Of a stretch of 64,000 bases of DNA, positions 61,233-64,000 are shown one piece after another; positions within the stretch are counted from its first letter, which is position 1; every line of letters starts with the position of its first letter. A model generated the notes under the pieces. It ran no database searches. It worked only from the letters and a program-made list of their open reading frames with translations, and was not told where the DNA came from. The stretch spans positions 1 through 64,000 of the forward strand of contig JAQTZV010000003.1 in NCBI GenBank assembly GCA_028687585.1, given 5' to 3'. Made by a program: the position numbers and the translations under genes. This DNA comes from Desulfuromonadaceae bacterium. GTDB taxonomy: Bacteria > Desulfobacterota > Desulfuromonadia > Geobacterales > Pseudopelobacteraceae.

Positions 61233-62679
61233 CTTTTTCCATGTGGCGCGATGTACCACGGGTGAACTTGATAAAACTGGCAAGATTGCCGAGAAAACGG
61301 AGCCAACTGTCCGGCGAGCGCCACAGCATGGCGACATAGCCCCAGAGCACCTTGGAACGTTTAAAATGGTTGCGGTAGAACTCGTTGAACAAGACATCAA
61401 GCCGCTCTCGGGTCATTCCCTTGGTAACGAAGAGGAAATTCATACAGTCCATCTTTTCCCAATCCTCATCAAACTCGCCCAGTTCATGGATAGTATCGTA
61501 GATCGGCGAGCCGGGAAACGGGGTGAATTTTGCCAGGTTGAAATCGTCTATCGGCAGTGAAAAAACGTACTTCATACTTCGGCGGATACTTTCCTCGGTT
61601 TCACCGGGCAGCCCCATCATGAGAAGCCCCTTGGTTCTGATGCCGGCATCTTTAATCATCCTGATTTTTTCGGCCAGATGGTTCAGGTCGGCGTTCTGAC
61701 GGTGCTGGGCAAGGAGATCTTCGTCGCCGGTCTCTATACCGAGACTCATCATCCAGCAGCCCGCACTCCGCATCCGGGTCAACAGTCTGCGATCGATATG
61801 CTCCGCCCGGACTGCGCAGTTGAACGTCATGTCGAGCGGTCGATCGATCATCATACCGGTGAACTCCTCAACCCGCTGACGGTTGAAGGTGAATTGGTCG
61901 TCGTAGAAGTTAATGTGGCGGATGCCGAAACGCTCCTTCAGATAGCGCAGATGCTCATAAAGGTAGGTGGCCGAGTTATAGCGGAAGCTGCGACGAAAGA
62001 CCGAGCGGTCGCAGTAGCTGCAGGCATAGGGGCAGCCACGACTGGAGATGCAGCTCGTATTTGGCGTCTTCGGGTAATTAAAGATCGGCAGCATGTAGGA
62101 TGCTGGAAATCCTGCCAGTTTCTCGTAGGCGGGAAACGGCAGATCGTCCAGCACGAGCCCGTTATCCCGGTAGCCGGTGAAATGTACCTCTGACCCTTTG
62201 CGGTAGATGATTCCTTTAACCGCTGCCGGGTCGTCCAGGCCGGAGCGGGCAAGCTCCTCCATGGTTTCCTCACCTTCGCCGATCACGGCGAAATCCATGG
62301 CAGGAAAGTTGGCAAAGAGCTGTTCCTTAAGTGCTGAAACGTGCGGACCACCGAAGACCGTCCGGATGCCGGGAACCGTCCGGCGGGCCACCTCAGCGAT
62401 CCTGATGCCGTCAAGAAAGCTGGAGGTTGTGCAGCTTAACCCGATGAAAGCCGGTTTTTCCGCGAGCAGGTAGTCACGAATTGCCCGGTCTGAATCGGGC
62501 CTTGCATAGCAGTCAACAATATCAACCGATCTGCCACGTTGCTCCATGTAGGCAGCTATGCTTGCAAGCCCTAATGGCGGCATGATGTTGGCGATGCGGG
62601 AAATATCTCGCCCGGCCGCATCCGCCTTGTAGCCGAGCGGATGGACCAACAGGATTTTTTTATCGTTTAACATGTGCAT
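61225..62679 (-). CDS. B12-binding radical SAM enzyme 2
   Basis: The product is 484 residues. The cobalamin-binding part has ILLVHPLGYKADAAG and TVFGGPHVSALKEQ with VIGEGEE. The cluster motif is CPYACSYCDRS. NFYDDQF and MGLPGETEESI are typical of BchE/P-methylase-like enzymes. The C-terminal 90 residues are basic and hydrophobic. It starts in a TAATG overlap with the next radical SAM gene, so the two are made together. Confidence 0.93.
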   Translation of the reverse strand: MHMLNDKKILLVHPLGYKADAAGRDISRIANIMPPLGLASIAAYMEQRGRSVDIVDCYARPDSDRAIRDYLLAEKPAFIGLSCTTSSFLDGIRIAEVARRTVPGIRTVFGGPHVSALKEQLFANFPAMDFAVIGEGEETMEELARSGLDDPAAVKGIIYRKGSEVHFTGYRDNGLVLDDLPFPAYEKLAGFPASYMLPIFNYPKTPNTSCISSRGCPYACSYCDRSVFRRSFRYNSATYLYEHLRYLKERFGIRHINFYDDQFTFNRQRVEEFTGMMIDRPLDMTFNCAVRAEHIDRRLLTRMRSAGCWMMSLGIETGDEDLLAQHRQNADLNHLAEKIRMIKDAGIRTKGLLMMGLPGETEESIRRSMKYVFSLPIDDFNLAKFTPFPGSPIYDTIHELGEFDEDWEKMDCMNFLFVTKGMTRERLDVLFNEFYRNHFKRSKVLWGYVAMLWRSPDSWLRFLGNLASFIKFTRGTSRHMEKDA

Positions 62680-64000
62680 TATCTATATTCCTTGGGAAAC
62701 TTGATCAACGAATCCCAGAGCAGCCCACGGTAGCCAAACCGGTGCATAATCGAACGGCTTTCCTGAGCTTCGGACGGAGGAAAAATACGGTCGCGCCTCC
62801 TCCTGAAGGCGGTCTGAATCATGTCATTCATCTTCTGCACATCAACGCCTGGTGACAGGTAATAAACCGGGTCACGCAGTGATGCGCCGTCAGCCATGAG
62901 CCCGTCTCTGACGGCACGTGCAAGGAGGGGGGTCCCGGGGAGGATACGTATTCCGGAGAAGGCAAAGACAACGGTATGCTCCAACTGATCCAGATTTTTG
63001 AGCCCCTCGGCGATCGTCTCCATCGTTTCACCAGGCCCGCCAAACATGACAAAATGAGCGCATGGAAGTCGTTCGGCGATGCAGGCCCGGTTTGCCTCGA
63101 GAGCATCGGCAAAGGTAAACCCTTTGCCGAGCGAGCGTAGAGTTGTATCGCTTGCCGCGTCAGTGCCGAGTTCGACGGCATAGAGGCCTGACCGTTTCAT
63201 CAGTGCGATCTCCTGTCTTCTCACTCCTTCCGGTCGCATATAGCAGCACCAGCGCAGGGAGAGGTTTCGACGGATGATTTCCTCGACTACTTCGAGGTAG
63301 TGACCGTCGCTGTCGTTGAAAACCGAGTCCGTAAAGAAAAAACTATCCACTCCGTGCTTTGTATTGATCCGCTCCAGATCGTCAACTACCGTTTTCGGAT
63401 CGCGACAGCGATAGCGCGTCCCCTCAAGTGTGGGATAGCTGCAGTAGATGCAGCCGTGAGGGCAGCCGCGCTTGGTTTGCAGATTGATCATGCTGCTTTG
63501 TTCCAGGTAGAACGCGATCATACTCTCCGAATAAAGCGGCGATATCATCTCGACCCCAGAGAGAAGTCCGTTGCTGTACAGTATTCTGGGTGGCGATATT
63601 CCTTCAGAGAGATTGCTGATCAGCTCGCAGACCAGACGCTCCCCCTCACCAACTATTCCGTAGTCAGCGCCGGTGTAGGCCAAAAGTTCTTCCGGCATGA
63701 TTGAAAACGCAGGGCCGCCAACAATGACCGGTGCAGTCGATTGTTCCCGGATCACTACAATAAGGCGTCTGGTAATCTCCGGATAGCCGGTGACCGTCAG
63801 GGAGTCACAGTTGTCCAGATTTCTGATTGAAACGCAGACGTAGTCAGGCGCAAAGTCGGTAACCCGCTCTGCCAACAGCTCCTCCGACTCTCCTGACGCC
63901 AGAAAATCGAACTGTGCCACTTCGTGTCCGGCTCCTGCCAGCGCGGCCGCAATGACTGCGAGTCCCAACGGATAGACCGGGTACGGTTCCACCGTAATAT
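62679..64000 (-). CDS. B12-binding radical SAM enzyme 3 (5' end outside the window)
   Basis: At least 439 residues are visible; the frame continues past base 64000 as ITVEPYPVYPLGLAVIAAAL, where the N-terminal strand is cut. VIVGGPAFSIMP and GIVGEGERLV belong to the cobalamin domain. The cluster motif is CPHGCIYCSYP. FGGPGETMETI and GIRILPGTPL follow. It resembles lipid-modifying radical SAM enzymes. The first complete in-window start, GTG 63992, is not the real one because homologous sequence precedes it. Confidence 0.92.
   Translation of the reverse strand, partial: ITVEPYPVYPLGLAVIAAALAGAGHEVAQFDFLASGESEELLAERVTDFAPDYVCVSIRNLDNCDSLTVTGYPEITRRLIVVIREQSTAPVIVGGPAFSIMPEELLAYTGADYGIVGEGERLVCELISNLSEGISPPRILYSNGLLSGVEMISPLYSESMIAFYLEQSSMINLQTKRGCPHGCIYCSYPTLEGTRYRCRDPKTVVDDLERINTKHGVDSFFFTDSVFNDSDGHYLEVVEEIIRRNLSLRWCCYMRPEGVRRQEIALMKRSGLYAVELGTDAASDTTLRSLGKGFTFADALEANRACIAERLPCAHFVMFGGPGETMETIAEGLKNLDQLEHTVVFAFSGIRILPGTPLLARAVRDGLMADGASLRDPVYYLSPGVDVQKMNDMIQTAFRRRRDRIFPPSEAQESRSIMHRFGYRGLLWDSLIKFPKEYR

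Overview
The window reads as chromosome of an anaerobic Geobacteraceae-like bacterium (Desulfuromonadales type). This is inferred from gene content: a GTP-type PEP carboxykinase next to an EtfA end, a HypA nickel chaperone, a small CxxCH cytochrome, anaerobic cobalamin genes (cbiX, cbiC, cbiD, a CbiM fusion), chemotaxis genes and several B12-dependent radical SAM enzymes. No rRNA or species marker is present, so the assignment stays at family level.

Layout. 1-7600: housekeeping and signalling (etfA end, pckG, hypA, a small lipoprotein, a cheR-mcp-cheW operon, a helical-repeat protein and an NlpC/P60 hydrolase). 7600-26000: an accessory region that starts at tRNA-Glu with a serine-recombinase remnant. 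It carries a lipoprotein esterase, a guanidinium exporter behind a guanidine-II-like riboswitch, an ATPase-less efflux operon (outer-membrane factor, HlyD protein, two ABC-2 permeases), a low-GC lipoprotein, a broken tyrosine integrase beside a tRNA-Thr 3' fragment, an ABC pair, an MFS carrier, redox and methyl-transfer genes, and a divergent PurA paralogue ending near a perfect 27-bp inverted repeat. 26000-44000: mainly core genes (BI-1 protein, Tex, GreA-like factor, RluA synthase, PLP decarboxylase of the PanP type, pentapeptide protein, cobalamin genes, cytochrome), interrupted by one heavily deleted sensor/sigma-54 regulator pseudogene.

44165-64000: the most distinctive part is a large lipid or polyketide-like biosynthetic locus in two convergent arms meeting at about 50690. 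The plus arm has a polysaccharide deacetylase fused to a methyltransferase, a GT2-DUF2062 glycosyltransferase, a B12 radical SAM enzyme, a KAS III-type ketosynthase, an outer-membrane barrel, a periplasmic superoxide-reductase-like protein and a small membrane protein. The minus arm has two acyl carrier proteins, a ketosynthase paired with a catalytically dead partner, a BtrH-type acyltransferase, an LpxL-type acyltransferase, a PagL-type lipid A deacylase, a CrtI-like FAD enzyme, a methyltransferase, an ABC exporter and two more B12 radical SAM enzymes. The second of these runs off the end of the window. The likely logic is assembly of an acyl chain on a carrier protein, modification by radical and redox chemistry, transfer to an acceptor, and export to the envelope. 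The product is unknown. No ketoreductase, dehydratase or acyl ligase lies in the window.

Two intergenic elements are worth noting: an ~80-bp repeat present once at 2249 and once, inverted, at 36148; and a 19-bp repeat (18/19 identical) lying twice inside the cbiD reading frame.
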